NCBI GenBank assembly: GCA_041480065.1
Contig: JBGOZF010000003.1
Span: forward strand, 1-64,000
DNA length: 64,000 bases
Direction: 5' to 3'
DNA from: Fen-999 sp041480065
GTDB taxonomy: Bacteria; Pseudomonadota; Gammaproteobacteria; Burkholderiales; Rhodocyclaceae
The translations under genes and the position numbers were made by a program. A model generated the notes under the pieces. That model searched no databases. It saw nothing but the letters and a program-made list of their open reading frames with translations, and had not been told where the DNA came from. Below, in pieces: positions 1-7,243 of the stretch. Each line of letters starts with the position of its first letter. Position 1 is the stretch's first letter.

Positions 1-268
1 ACTTGGTTCGGCTCTGCGCGGTCAGCAGTTCGGTCAGGACCGGCTGGCCAAGCAGTTTCTTGAGTTCGATCTTGGCGTCCGTGCTCACGGCGATGATCGA
101 CTGTCGCGGGATTTCGTCGAGGGCTTCCTTGCCATGGACCGCTTCGGGGACCAGCTTGTTGGTGCCGAGCGCGGTATGCAGGCGAAGCAGCCGGGTCTCT
201 TGCGACCACGCGCCTTCGGTTGCCAGTGAGAAAGGGGAGCGAACCGGAGGGCGAAGGCGTATCAGCAT
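1..268 (-). CDS. VgrG-like type VI secretion tip protein, N-terminal fragment (cut by window edge)
   Basis: The minus-strand frame is open from an ATG at 268 to the window edge, about 89 codons. It reads RLLRLHTALGTNK, then LVPEAVHGKEALDE, then STDAKIELKKLLGQPVLTEL. This pattern (a leucine-rich first strand with LGxxxL, a short GxEALxE segment, then an ELKxLLGQPV strand) is the usual start of the VgrG/gp27-gp44 spike family. VgrG is the needle tip of the contractile type VI secretion system and often carries effectors. No Shine-Dalgarno sequence is obvious before the ATG. The frame stays open upstream to a TGA near 329-331 but offers no better ATG. The C-terminal spike and any effector domain lie outside the window. 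Another Rhs/VgrG-type protein is a less likely alternative. Confidence 0.65.
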   Translation of the reverse strand, partial: MLIRLRPPVRSPFSLATEGAWSQETRLLRLHTALGTNKLVPEAVHGKEALDEIPRQSIIAVSTDAKIELKKLLGQPVLTELLTAQSRTK

Positions 269-636
269 GTCGTCAAAATGAAACAGCGTTTTATAGGAGC
301 GTTTGAAAACAGCGAGTTGAATCGCTGCTCAACGCCGATGGCATCTCTATAATTCTAGCGGGATTGACATACTTGCGGTATTGTTTTGCCATCAAGAAAC
401 GCGCGCGGCACGCTCGCCCACGTCATCAGGCAGCGCAAGAGCCGCGCCACGACTTGGTTTGTGTCGCCCATCCTAGAACTTTAGTCATGACGAAGTCCTC
501 AAATCCGGAACTACCCCGCGCCGGGCTCTCCGTTGCGCGCGACGCGCACCGCACTCGCGATTCGGCCGATTCGCAGGCGTTGGCCCAGGCTTCTGGCAGC
601 CATTCGCTGCGCGGGTGCGTGCGACACCCGCCCGAG

Positions 637-1560
637 ATGCGAAACGTCTACCGCATCGGGGAGGGTGAAGGGCGAGCGTGGTCGGTGCAACTCTCGGGGG
701 GCACACCAAGACGCAAGTACGGCAAGACGTTCGCCGATGCGCGCTACGGCGGCACGGAGAAAGCGCTGGCGGCGGCTCAGGCGTGGCGGGATACGACGAA
801 GCCGGCGCCGCAGCAGGGCAAACTCGCTGCCGCCGTCCGTCTGCGCAAGAGCAACACGTCGGGAAGAGCCGGCGTTCGACGCGGCACGCATCGAAAGAGA
901 TACAGCGATGGCCGCGAAGTGCTCTTCTTCAATTGGGTGGCCAAGACGCCGAACACGGTGAAGCCGGCCCGGACAAGAATGTTCTCCATCGCCAAGTACG
1001 GCGACCGGCAAGCCTTCCGCCTTGCTGTCGCGGCCCGCAAGGCGTTCGAGGCCGAGATGGCGCAGGCGGTGGTGGTGCAACCGTCGCCGGTTCTCCCGCC
1101 ACTAGCCAAACGGGCGCCGATACGCAGCATCCAGCGTCTCGATGATCATTTGGAGAAGGCGTGGCGTGTTACGGTCAACCGAATATCGGAGGGCCTGCGA
1201 TTCAACAAGCAATTCCGGGACAGCCAGTTCGGTGGCGAGGCTGGCGCCCTGGCCGCCGCCCTGTCCTGGCGGGACGAGATAGAGCGCCTGCATCCCCGGC
1301 TCACAAGAGCGGAACGCGCGGAGAGATTGCGCCGGACCAACACGAGCGGAAAGACGGGCGTCATGAAGGTGGTCTTGGTCGTCCGGCGTCGGGACGGCAG
1401 CGAGCGCATCGCCGAAAACTGGACGGCCCAGACACCCGGCGGCGTCAAGCCACGACGAAGTCGGATGTTCTCAACCGAAAAGTACGGCGAGCGCGAAGCC
1501 TACCGCTTGGCGGTGGAAGCCAGACGGGCGTTCGAGGCCCTGCTCGGCGATGTAAGATAG
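637..1560 (+). CDS. Multi-AP2-domain (AP2/ERF-type) putative DNA-binding protein, internally duplicated
   Basis: About 307 aa from the ATG at 637. The frame stays open upstream, with another ATG at 487 and one at 364, but similarity between repeat units begins at residue 1 of this start. The protein is an ABAB duplication. Unit A (residues about 3-50, ending FADARYGG then AAAQAWRD) is followed by unit B, which starts RLRKSNTSG and ends MFSIAKYGD then AFRLAVAARKAFE. A second A unit (QFRDSQFGG, ALSWRDE) and a second B unit (RLRRTNTSG, MFSTEKYGE, AYRLAVEARRAFE) follow. The NTSGxxGV opening with W, KYG and AxxxAxxAR positions is typical of bacterial and phage AP2 domains, three strands plus a helix. 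No nuclease motif is visible. Regulation or binding of mobile DNA is inference. The gene lies between the vgrG fragment and a second AP2 gene. Confidence 0.65.
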   Translation: MRNVYRIGEGEGRAWSVQLSGGTPRRKYGKTFADARYGGTEKALAAAQAWRDTTKPAPQQGKLAAAVRLRKSNTSGRAGVRRGTHRKRYSDGREVLFFNWVAKTPNTVKPARTRMFSIAKYGDRQAFRLAVAARKAFEAEMAQAVVVQPSPVLPPLAKRAPIRSIQRLDDHLEKAWRVTVNRISEGLRFNKQFRDSQFGGEAGALAAALSWRDEIERLHPRLTRAERAERLRRTNTSGKTGVMKVVLVVRRRDGSERIAENWTAQTPGGVKPRRSRMFSTEKYGEREAYRLAVEARRAFEALLGDVR

Positions 1561-1637
1561 GTCGTCGCCCGTGCCCCACGCGTCCGCAGCGCAGGTGCAA
1601 TCACCCGCAACCGACCTCAGACCGCCGCTCGTGGCCC

Positions 1638-1898
1638 ATGAGCAATTGCGGCGGCAGTAGGCTCAACAACACCAATACGTCCGGCATTTCCGGCGTCTCG
1701 CGCTTGCAACGGCCCGCGGGCTACGCCTATTGGATCGCCCGGACCGACCTGCCGAACGGCAAGTTCCTGCACCGCACCTTCGCGGTCAGCAAGTTCGGCG
1801 AGGAGGGCGCCCGCGAGCGGGCTATCGAGGAGCGGCATCGGCAACTCGAATCGGTGACGGGGGTGCATCTGTTTCATCCGGCGGTAGCGTCGGATTGA
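1638..1898 (+). CDS. Small single-AP2-domain protein
   Basis: An 86-aa protein in a different frame, 77 bp downstream of the larger AP2 gene. It opens with NNTNTSGISGVSR and continues with YWIAR, then HRTFAVSKFGEEGARERAIE. This is the same AP2-type order of motifs (NTSG-xx-GV, aromatic W, FxVxKFGE, charged helix) as unit B of its neighbour. It therefore looks like a further copy of that unit as a stand-alone protein. The ATG at 1638 is the most parsimonious start. The frame is open upstream, but that part reads as arginine/proline-rich shadow sequence. No catalytic residues are visible, so a DNA-binding role is inferred from the fold family only. Confidence 0.55.
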   Translation: MSNCGGSRLNNTNTSGISGVSRLQRPAGYAYWIARTDLPNGKFLHRTFAVSKFGEEGARERAIEERHRQLESVTGVHLFHPAVASD

Positions 1899-1916
1899 TC
1901 CTAGAAAAAGCAGTTG

Positions 1917-2034
1917 GCCACAGAGGACTCAGGAAAACCAAGAGCTTGCAAATCCGCGTGCGGTCACCTGCCGGGTGAAACATCACGCTGCCGCCGAGCC
2001 GCGTCTTCTCTGTGTCCTCTGCGATCTCTGTGGC
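1917..2034. repeat. Inverted-repeat element A (short-unit paired repeat, degraded left arm)
   Basis: The left arm GCCACAGAGGACTCAGG (1917-1933) faces the right arm at 2006-2034. The right arm reads, on the minus strand, GCCACAGAGATCGCAG then AGGACACAGAG. The left arm looks like the right arm minus one unit. The roughly 70 bases between them have no gene. The element lies in the gap between the small AP2 gene and the convergent response regulator. It is the most diverged member of the eight-copy family in this window. Confidence 0.6.
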
Positions 2035-2078
2035 TTGAAGTGAGGTTTTCAGGTTGATCCGAAAAACCTCAGTTCATT

Positions 2079-2206
2079 CACCACCAAGGACACCAAGGAC
2101 ACAAAGAAAGGCGATTCCGAGGCAAAGCGCGGATCACCCGCAGGGTGAATGCCTCCTGAAATTGACCCAGTTGATTCTCTTGGTGTTCTTGGTGTCCTTG
2201 GTGGTG
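2079..2206. repeat. Inverted-repeat element B (CACCACCAAGGACAC type), flanked by 13-bp direct repeats
   Basis: The left arm CACCACCAAGGACACCAAGG (2079-2098, continuing to about 2109) is mirrored by the right arm ending CTTGGTGTCCTTGGTGGTG (2188-2206). The 67 bases between have no convincing gene. The direct repeat TTTTCAGGTTGAT occurs outside each arm, at 2046-2058 and 2216-2228, as expected for a target-site duplication. The element sits downstream of the response-regulator gene, whose stop is at 2271. Confidence 0.75.
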
Positions 2207-2270
2207 CAACTGCTTTTTTCAGGTTGATAGTTCGAAAGGCCATGCCACGGCCGTCCGACTGCCGCGCCCG

Positions 2271-2654
2271 CTAGGGTGCAGTGCCGACGTCCTGGTAGGC
2301 GATGATGATCTTCTCGATCAGTTCGTCGAGTTCGATCGGTTTCAGGCAGTAGTCGGCAGCGCCGTGTTCGAGGCCCCAGACGCTGGCCTGCAGCGAGGCG
2401 TGGCCGGTGAGCATCACCACGGAAAGCCGCGGCGCCACCTCCTTGATCCGGCGCAGGCACTCCATGCCGTCCACATCCGGCAGCATCACATCCAGGACCA
2501 CGACGTGCGGCCAGCCGGCGAGCACCTCGGGCTCGGCCGCCGCCCAGCGCGCGGCCGTCCTCACCTCGAAGGATCGCCGGCGCAGGCGCAGCGACGTGGT
2601 TTCGAGGAAGTCCTCTTCGTCGTCAACCAACAGGATGTTGCGCGGTTGCTTCAT
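2271..2654 (-). CDS. Receiver-only response regulator (CheY-like)
   Basis: A 127-aa stand-alone receiver domain. The acidic pair is DDE at residues 11-13, the phosphoacceptor is Asp55 in VVLDVMLPD, the switch Thr83 is in MLTGH and the conserved Lys105 is in LKP. No output domain follows, so it should act by protein contact, like CheY or Spo0F. Its start overlaps the 3' end of the PEP-synthase-like gene by 32 bp, which implies translational coupling. It is the last gene of a minus-strand cluster that begins with a histidine kinase at 8989, the natural phosphodonor. That pairing is inferred from position. Confidence 0.9.
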   Translation of the reverse strand: MKQPRNILLVDDEEDFLETTSLRLRRRSFEVRTAARWAAAEPEVLAGWPHVVVLDVMLPDVDGMECLRRIKEVAPRLSVVMLTGHASLQASVWGLEHGAADYCLKPIELDELIEKIIIAYQDVGTAP

Positions 2655-5208
2655 GCTCTGCTCCTGAGTCGGTCACAAGAGTCTCCCGGATCATACGGAT
2701 GTCGGCGCGGATCTTGTCCAGATACCGGTCGACGCGGGCCTCGTCGTGCATCACCATGTCCATCTGCCGGGTGTGGATCAGCAGATAGCCTAACACCGTG
2801 AGCCGCTCCTTCAGATACGGTACCGGCCGTTTCTCGATCCGCGCCGTGAGGGCATCGCCCTTGATGTCGACACGAAAACCGATCTCGCGCAGCGTGTCGC
2901 CCAGCAGGCCCACGCGCCGGCGCCGCCTGCGTTCGTCGGCGGCACCGCCCTGAAAACTGAAGTTCACGTAGGACTCGGTGAGCAGCTCCGAGAAGCTCGC
3001 TTCGGCGAGCGCGAAGTGATAGCCCAGCCGAACGCTCAGATTGCAGTAGTTGCGCGACACGAGGAAGTAGTTGCGGCCGGACATGCTCGAGCGGACCGCG
3101 GGATCGAGCTGCGGGTTCATCGCAGACTGGGCGATGATGGAACCGAAGCCGCGCAGGCTGACCGCCGGCGGGCCCTGCCAGGGCACCGCGGTCATGCCCT
3201 TCCAGATCGCCAGCATGGGCTCGGAGACGATGTCCTCGATCCGGATGAAGGGCCCCGACAAGTCGGCATCCTCCCTGAAGCCATCTTCCAGGTTGACCAC
3301 CCACCACTGCGAAGGCGCCCCGACGACGTACAACTGTTTGGCCGACTGGTCGCGCGAGCCGTAGCGGCGACCGAGTTTGAGCATTTCGGCCAGCGCCTTC
3401 TCGTGGCAGAAGCGGGTGATGTCGTGCAGGGTGCGGCACGACGCGGGCTTGAAGTAGGGCGAGTCCGGCGCCGTCAGGTGCAGCGGCGTGATGTGGGTCA
3501 GCGCTTCCTTGAGCAGCTGGTGGATCGGGCTGCCTTCCATGAGGTTGGGCCTATGCGGCGCAGCCTCCAGCAGGGTGTCGACGCGGCCCGCGTAGACACG
3601 GCGCGCGGTGGCATCGACGGTCACGGTCTGGCCGTCCTCCAGCCTGGTCATGGCACCCGGCAGATCGAACAGCGCCGGCACGCCGAACTCGCGGGCAACG
3701 GTAGCCAGATGGGTGGCCATCTGGCCGGATTCGCTGACCACGGCAGCGGCCCGATTCATCAGCACCGCCCATTCAGGGTAGGGCGTCTCGACCACCAGCA
3801 CCGCGGCGCGCGGGAAACGGAGCACATCCTGGGCGTCGGTCACCTTGAACACCTCGCCCGCAGCCACGCCCCGGCTCGCCACCACACCGCCCGAGAGGAT
3901 CGCTGCCTGCTCGTCGAGCGGCCCGGCCGCTTCCCGCTCGCTGTCTGCGGTGCCGCCCTGGTCCACGGTCGCACCGATCGGCCGCGCCTGTAGGAAGATC
4001 AGGCGTCCGTTGCGATCGACAGCCCATTCGATGTCCTGCGGCGAGCCGAAATGATCCTCGATCCTCACCGACAACTCCGCCAACCCGCGGGCATGCGCTT
4101 CGGACAGGCAGCCGCTTCCCGCCGCCGCCAGTTGGGCGTGGACGATGTCGTGGGGTGGCAGTCGCGACACATGCAGCAGGTCGTAGGCCGACGTTCCGTC
4201 GACGATGTGGTTGCCCAGGCCCGGCGCGGCATGGATCACTACCGACGGATTGCGCGGGTCGGCCGGCGATCGCGAGTAGCAGACGCCGCTCGCCACCGCG
4301 TCGACCATGACGAGGCAGCCGACGCACATCAGCACGTCCTGGTGGCGATAGCCGCGCTGCTCGCGGTAGACGATGGCCTGGCTGCGGTACTTCCCGGCGA
4401 CGATGTCCTTGTAGGTGGCCGGGATCGCCGGTATCTCGACGCCCAAGCGGGTCCGGTACTGTCCGGCGAACGAGCTCGGACGGGTGTCTTCACCGAGGGC
4501 ACTGGAACGCAGGGAAACCGTGATCGGGCCATCTCCGTTATCAACCAGACGATCGCAGTGCTCGCGGATCAGCCGGTCGAGATCGTCGGGCAGCGGCGCA
4601 TTGCGGATCAGGTCCTGGATGTCGGTGCTGCCCTTGTAGAGCGCCTCCAGGTCGTCGACATCGAGGGTTTGCAAGCGGCGATTGATCTCGGCGTCGACAT
4701 GGCTCGCTTCCATGAAGTGGCGCGCCGCCGTGGCCGTGACCGCGAAACCGTCGGGCACGCGCAACCCGAGGCGGTTGCGCAGTTCGCCCAGGTTGGCCAT
4801 CTTCGCGCCGACCTGGTCGACGGCGTTGCGGTCGATCTCGTCCATGGTCAGGACGAAGGCGCTGCCGGCGACCTCGGGCTGCCGCGAAAGTATCGTCTCG
4901 ATATGGCCGGCGATGATCTTGAAGCGGTCCTCGAGTTCGTTGTAGCGGCCGTCCGAGAGCGCGATCAGGTTGCGTACCATCTTGTAGACGTTCACCGTCA
5001 GCGCCGTCAGGTCGCCGCCGACGAAGGCCATGCCGAAAGGCTTGCCCGAGTCCAACATTTCCTCGGTCGTCGACATCAGTTCCAGCGCGTTGTTGTTGGC
5101 CGTCAGCAGCGCGCGGAAGTTGCGGTAATGCTCGCGGAAGGCCGACTGCATCGCCTCGGGCGCAAGCCCGGCCCGAGGCCGGAACAGCTTGGCGAGATAC
5201 TTGAACAC
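2623..5208 (-). CDS. PEP synthase/PPDK-like phosphotransferase with ATP-grasp and phosphohistidine domains but an atypical C-terminus
   Basis: An 861-aa protein. Residues 1-118 are a helical region of unknown type. Residues 119-411 match the PPDK/PEP-synthase ATP-grasp domain: AKMANLGEL, the RSSALGED loop at 234-241 with SFAGQ, and the closing FLQARP. Residues about 440-545 form the swivelling phosphohistidine domain, with SGQMATHLATVARE and predicted catalytic His500. In PEP synthase the next domain would be the PEP/pyruvate TIM barrel. Here about 300 residues (PYFKPASCRTLHDITRFCHE, WWVVNLEDGFR, an arginine run, then a helical end) show no barrel motifs. The second-substrate domain is therefore different. 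The protein likely moves phosphate from ATP via His500 to an unknown acceptor, as rifampicin phosphotransferases do with a swapped domain. It lies 15 bp downstream of the small membrane protein gene and overlaps the response-regulator start. Confidence 0.8.
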   Translation of the reverse strand: MFKYLAKLFRPRAGLAPEAMQSAFREHYRNFRALLTANNNALELMSTTEEMLDSGKPFGMAFVGGDLTALTVNVYKMVRNLIALSDGRYNELEDRFKIIAGHIETILSRQPEVAGSAFVLTMDEIDRNAVDQVGAKMANLGELRNRLGLRVPDGFAVTATAARHFMEASHVDAEINRRLQTLDVDDLEALYKGSTDIQDLIRNAPLPDDLDRLIREHCDRLVDNGDGPITVSLRSSALGEDTRPSSFAGQYRTRLGVEIPAIPATYKDIVAGKYRSQAIVYREQRGYRHQDVLMCVGCLVMVDAVASGVCYSRSPADPRNPSVVIHAAPGLGNHIVDGTSAYDLLHVSRLPPHDIVHAQLAAAGSGCLSEAHARGLAELSVRIEDHFGSPQDIEWAVDRNGRLIFLQARPIGATVDQGGTADSEREAAGPLDEQAAILSGGVVASRGVAAGEVFKVTDAQDVLRFPRAAVLVVETPYPEWAVLMNRAAAVVSESGQMATHLATVAREFGVPALFDLPGAMTRLEDGQTVTVDATARRVYAGRVDTLLEAAPHRPNLMEGSPIHQLLKEALTHITPLHLTAPDSPYFKPASCRTLHDITRFCHEKALAEMLKLGRRYGSRDQSAKQLYVVGAPSQWWVVNLEDGFREDADLSGPFIRIEDIVSEPMLAIWKGMTAVPWQGPPAVSLRGFGSIIAQSAMNPQLDPAVRSSMSGRNYFLVSRNYCNLSVRLGYHFALAEASFSELLTESYVNFSFQGGAADERRRRRRVGLLGDTLREIGFRVDIKGDALTARIEKRPVPYLKERLTVLGYLLIHTRQMDMVMHDEARVDRYLDKIRADIRMIRETLVTDSGAEHEATAQHPVG

Positions 5209-5223
5209 AGATCGCGTGGTAGT

Positions 5224-5913
5224 TCAGTGCTTGAGTTTGATTCCCCAGCCCTCGAACAGGAACAGGATGGCGTAGCCGTACCACACCGTGTACACGACGT
5301 AGCCGATCAGCGCAGCCATGGCGATCCAGATCATGCTGGTCATCGGCACGGCCTGAATTCCATAGTAGTTGTACGCCGGTTCGATCGCCTTGGTCTGCAC
5401 CTCGCGCAGCATCTTGCCTTCCTTGAACTGGCCCTGCCGGTTCAGGTCCTTGGTCATGGCGGAGAGCGACTGGTGCCAGTCGTAGAGGACCCGCCGTTCA
5501 TCGAAGCCGTACTTGCCGACAACCGTCGCGCCCTCGTTCCTGAACATGAGGTCGGCGTCGGCAAGGACCGCAGCGAGGATCTTGCCGAGATCGCCGGATA
5601 CGTTCAGCTTGGCGCCGTCGACCGTCACGGTCGCTTCCGCTGCGGAAAGCAGAGTCTTCATGCGCCCCGCCTGTCCGGCATCCGCCGCCTTGAGGCTCAA
5701 GCTGACGCTCGTGCCGTCGTACTTCCTGGCCTTCTCGGCGACAGCCGGGATGTAGTAGGCCGAATCCTTCGAGATCGAATTGAAGGTGCTGTCCAGGTAG
5801 TCGAGGCTGTTGCGGCCACCCTCGAACAACGGGCTGAAGATCGCGAACAGGACGACGAAGAACACCGCGATGAGCGCGAGGCCGATGCCGAATTCCCTTT
5901 TGTCGTGGATCAT
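5224..5913 (-). CDS. Membrane protein of unknown function with a large periplasmic segment
   Basis: A 229-aa protein. The ATG at 5913 overlaps the TGA of the upstream transporter gene (ATGA), which fixes the start. One membrane segment lies at about residues 9-29 (IGLALIAVFFVVLFAIF) and another near the C-terminus (MIWIAMAALIGYVVYTVWYG). Between them are about 160 polar residues, probably periplasmic, with no recognised catalytic motif. I do not recognise the family. Tight coupling to the transporter on one side and the PEP-synthase-like gene on the other (15 bp) suggests a shared function, perhaps an accessory subunit of the transporter. Confidence 0.7.
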   Translation of the reverse strand: MIHDKREFGIGLALIAVFFVVLFAIFSPLFEGGRNSLDYLDSTFNSISKDSAYYIPAVAEKARKYDGTSVSLSLKAADAGQAGRMKTLLSAAEATVTVDGAKLNVSGDLGKILAAVLADADLMFRNEGATVVGKYGFDERRVLYDWHQSLSAMTKDLNRQGQFKEGKMLREVQTKAIEPAYNYYGIQAVPMTSMIWIAMAALIGYVVYTVWYGYAILFLFEGWGIKLKH

Positions 5914-7232
5914 GCTTTTTCCTCCCGGACGTCGTAGACGGGCGCTTCCTGATCGCCCTTCAGCGTCTTGATGTTGGTGAAGAAGGTCCAGAACACCCAC
6001 ACCGCGAAACTGCCCAGCGTGACGAAGAATATGACGATGCCGACGGTTTCGATGATGGCCCCGGTCTCTTTGCTCATGCTGATGAACTCCAGGCTGGCCA
6101 GCTTGCCGGGCAGCGCGAAGACGCGGTTCACGAAGGCGGACATCACCGCCAGGGCGAAGAAGCCGCGGATGGTCACGCCGGGCACGATCTTGGTCACGAA
6201 GGTGCCGACCTGGATGCCGACCAGAGACCCCAGCAACATGCCCATCGCCAGTGTGTAGAAGATGAAGCCGTAGATGGCGTATTGGCTGATGCCGGCATAG
6301 CCCGCGGTGAACACGATTTGCAGGATGTCGGTGCCCACCGTGGTCGACGATGAAACCCCAAGCACATAGACGAAGATCGGAAAGGTGAGAAAACCGCCGC
6401 CGACGCCCATGATGGCCGCCGCAATGCCGACCAGGAAGCCGCTGGCAACGAGGAAGATCGAGGAGATCTTGCGCCCGCCCGGTACCACGCCCTCGTCGAA
6501 ATGCAGCATCGGCGGCAAGTTGAATGCCTGGACCCTTCTGGCGAGCCCCGTCATGTCGTCCACCACCGCTTTGCCAGACGTCTCCACGACCTTGTCCGGA
6601 GCGGCCAGCGCCTTGCGCGTCTTGAAGTAGTCGGCCATGCCGTAGAAACCGAGAAATCCCAGGATGAAAACGTAGATCGTGGTGATGAAAGCGTCCGAAA
6701 GTATCGGATTCACTTCGTAGAGCGTCCGGTTGATGGTGCCGCCGACCGTGGCGCCGGCGATCGAACCGATGAGGAAGGTGATCGCCAGCGGGACAGAGAT
6801 ATTGCCGAGCTTGCGATGCAGCACGCTGCCCATGATCGCCTTGGCGAAGATGTGGAACAGGTCGGTACCGACGGCGAGGATGCCCTTGACGCCCGCACTC
6901 ATCAGGGCGGGGGCAATGATGAAGCCGCCGCCGGCGCCAATGCAGCCGGTGATCAGGCCGGCCACGACGCCGACCGCAATCGAGGCGACGAATATCGTCG
7001 TCGTGTAATAGGCCGGCCCATAAGCCTGCTTGCCGCCGATAATCTGCGGCAGCGCGGCGCCGACGTCACCGGCGAAGGCGACGCCGATGACGGCAATGGG
7101 GACCAGCAACAGGCCCAGGATCGCCATTCGTCGGCGATCGCGAACGATGCGCTGCGAGGTGTCGATGTCCCACTGCGCGTAGCTCTGCGCACCGGCCATC
7201 ATTCCGTCATACATAAGCCTCAGCCATTTCAT
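5910..7232 (-). CDS. TSUP family (TauE/SafE-type) anion exporter
   Basis: A 440-aa polytopic protein. It has the two characteristic TSUP repeats, each with a glycine-rich motif: ITGCIGAGGGFIIAPAL in the first half and IMGVGGGFLTFPIFV in the second. The halves are joined by a hydrophilic loop of about 60 residues (KTRKALAAPDK to LHFDEGVVPGG). The N-terminus has about 40 cytoplasmic residues before the first helix. TSUP members move sulfite, sulfoacetate, taurine-derived anions or similar small organic/sulfur anions. The substrate cannot be read from sequence. The start ATG at 7232 lies 11 bp after the histidine-kinase stop, and the end overlaps the next gene by ATGA. Confidence 0.88.
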   Translation of the reverse strand: MKWLRLMYDGMMAGAQSYAQWDIDTSQRIVRDRRRMAILGLLLVPIAVIGVAFAGDVGAALPQIIGGKQAYGPAYYTTTIFVASIAVGVVAGLITGCIGAGGGFIIAPALMSAGVKGILAVGTDLFHIFAKAIMGSVLHRKLGNISVPLAITFLIGSIAGATVGGTINRTLYEVNPILSDAFITTIYVFILGFLGFYGMADYFKTRKALAAPDKVVETSGKAVVDDMTGLARRVQAFNLPPMLHFDEGVVPGGRKISSIFLVASGFLVGIAAAIMGVGGGFLTFPIFVYVLGVSSSTTVGTDILQIVFTAGYAGISQYAIYGFIFYTLAMGMLLGSLVGIQVGTFVTKIVPGVTIRGFFALAVMSAFVNRVFALPGKLASLEFISMSKETGAIIETVGIVIFFVTLGSFAVWVFWTFFTNIKTLKGDQEAPVYDVREEKA

Positions 7233-7243
7233 GATTGCCTCCC

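Noticed and set aside
3..281. Plus-strand 92-codon frame at the left edge
   Set aside because: It is the complement of the VgrG-like minus-strand frame, which has family motifs.
4051..5937. A 628-codon plus-strand frame antisense to the PEP-synthase-like gene
   Set aside because: It is a GC-rich mirror frame with Arg/Val/Asp-rich sequence and no domains; the minus-strand frame carries clear motifs.
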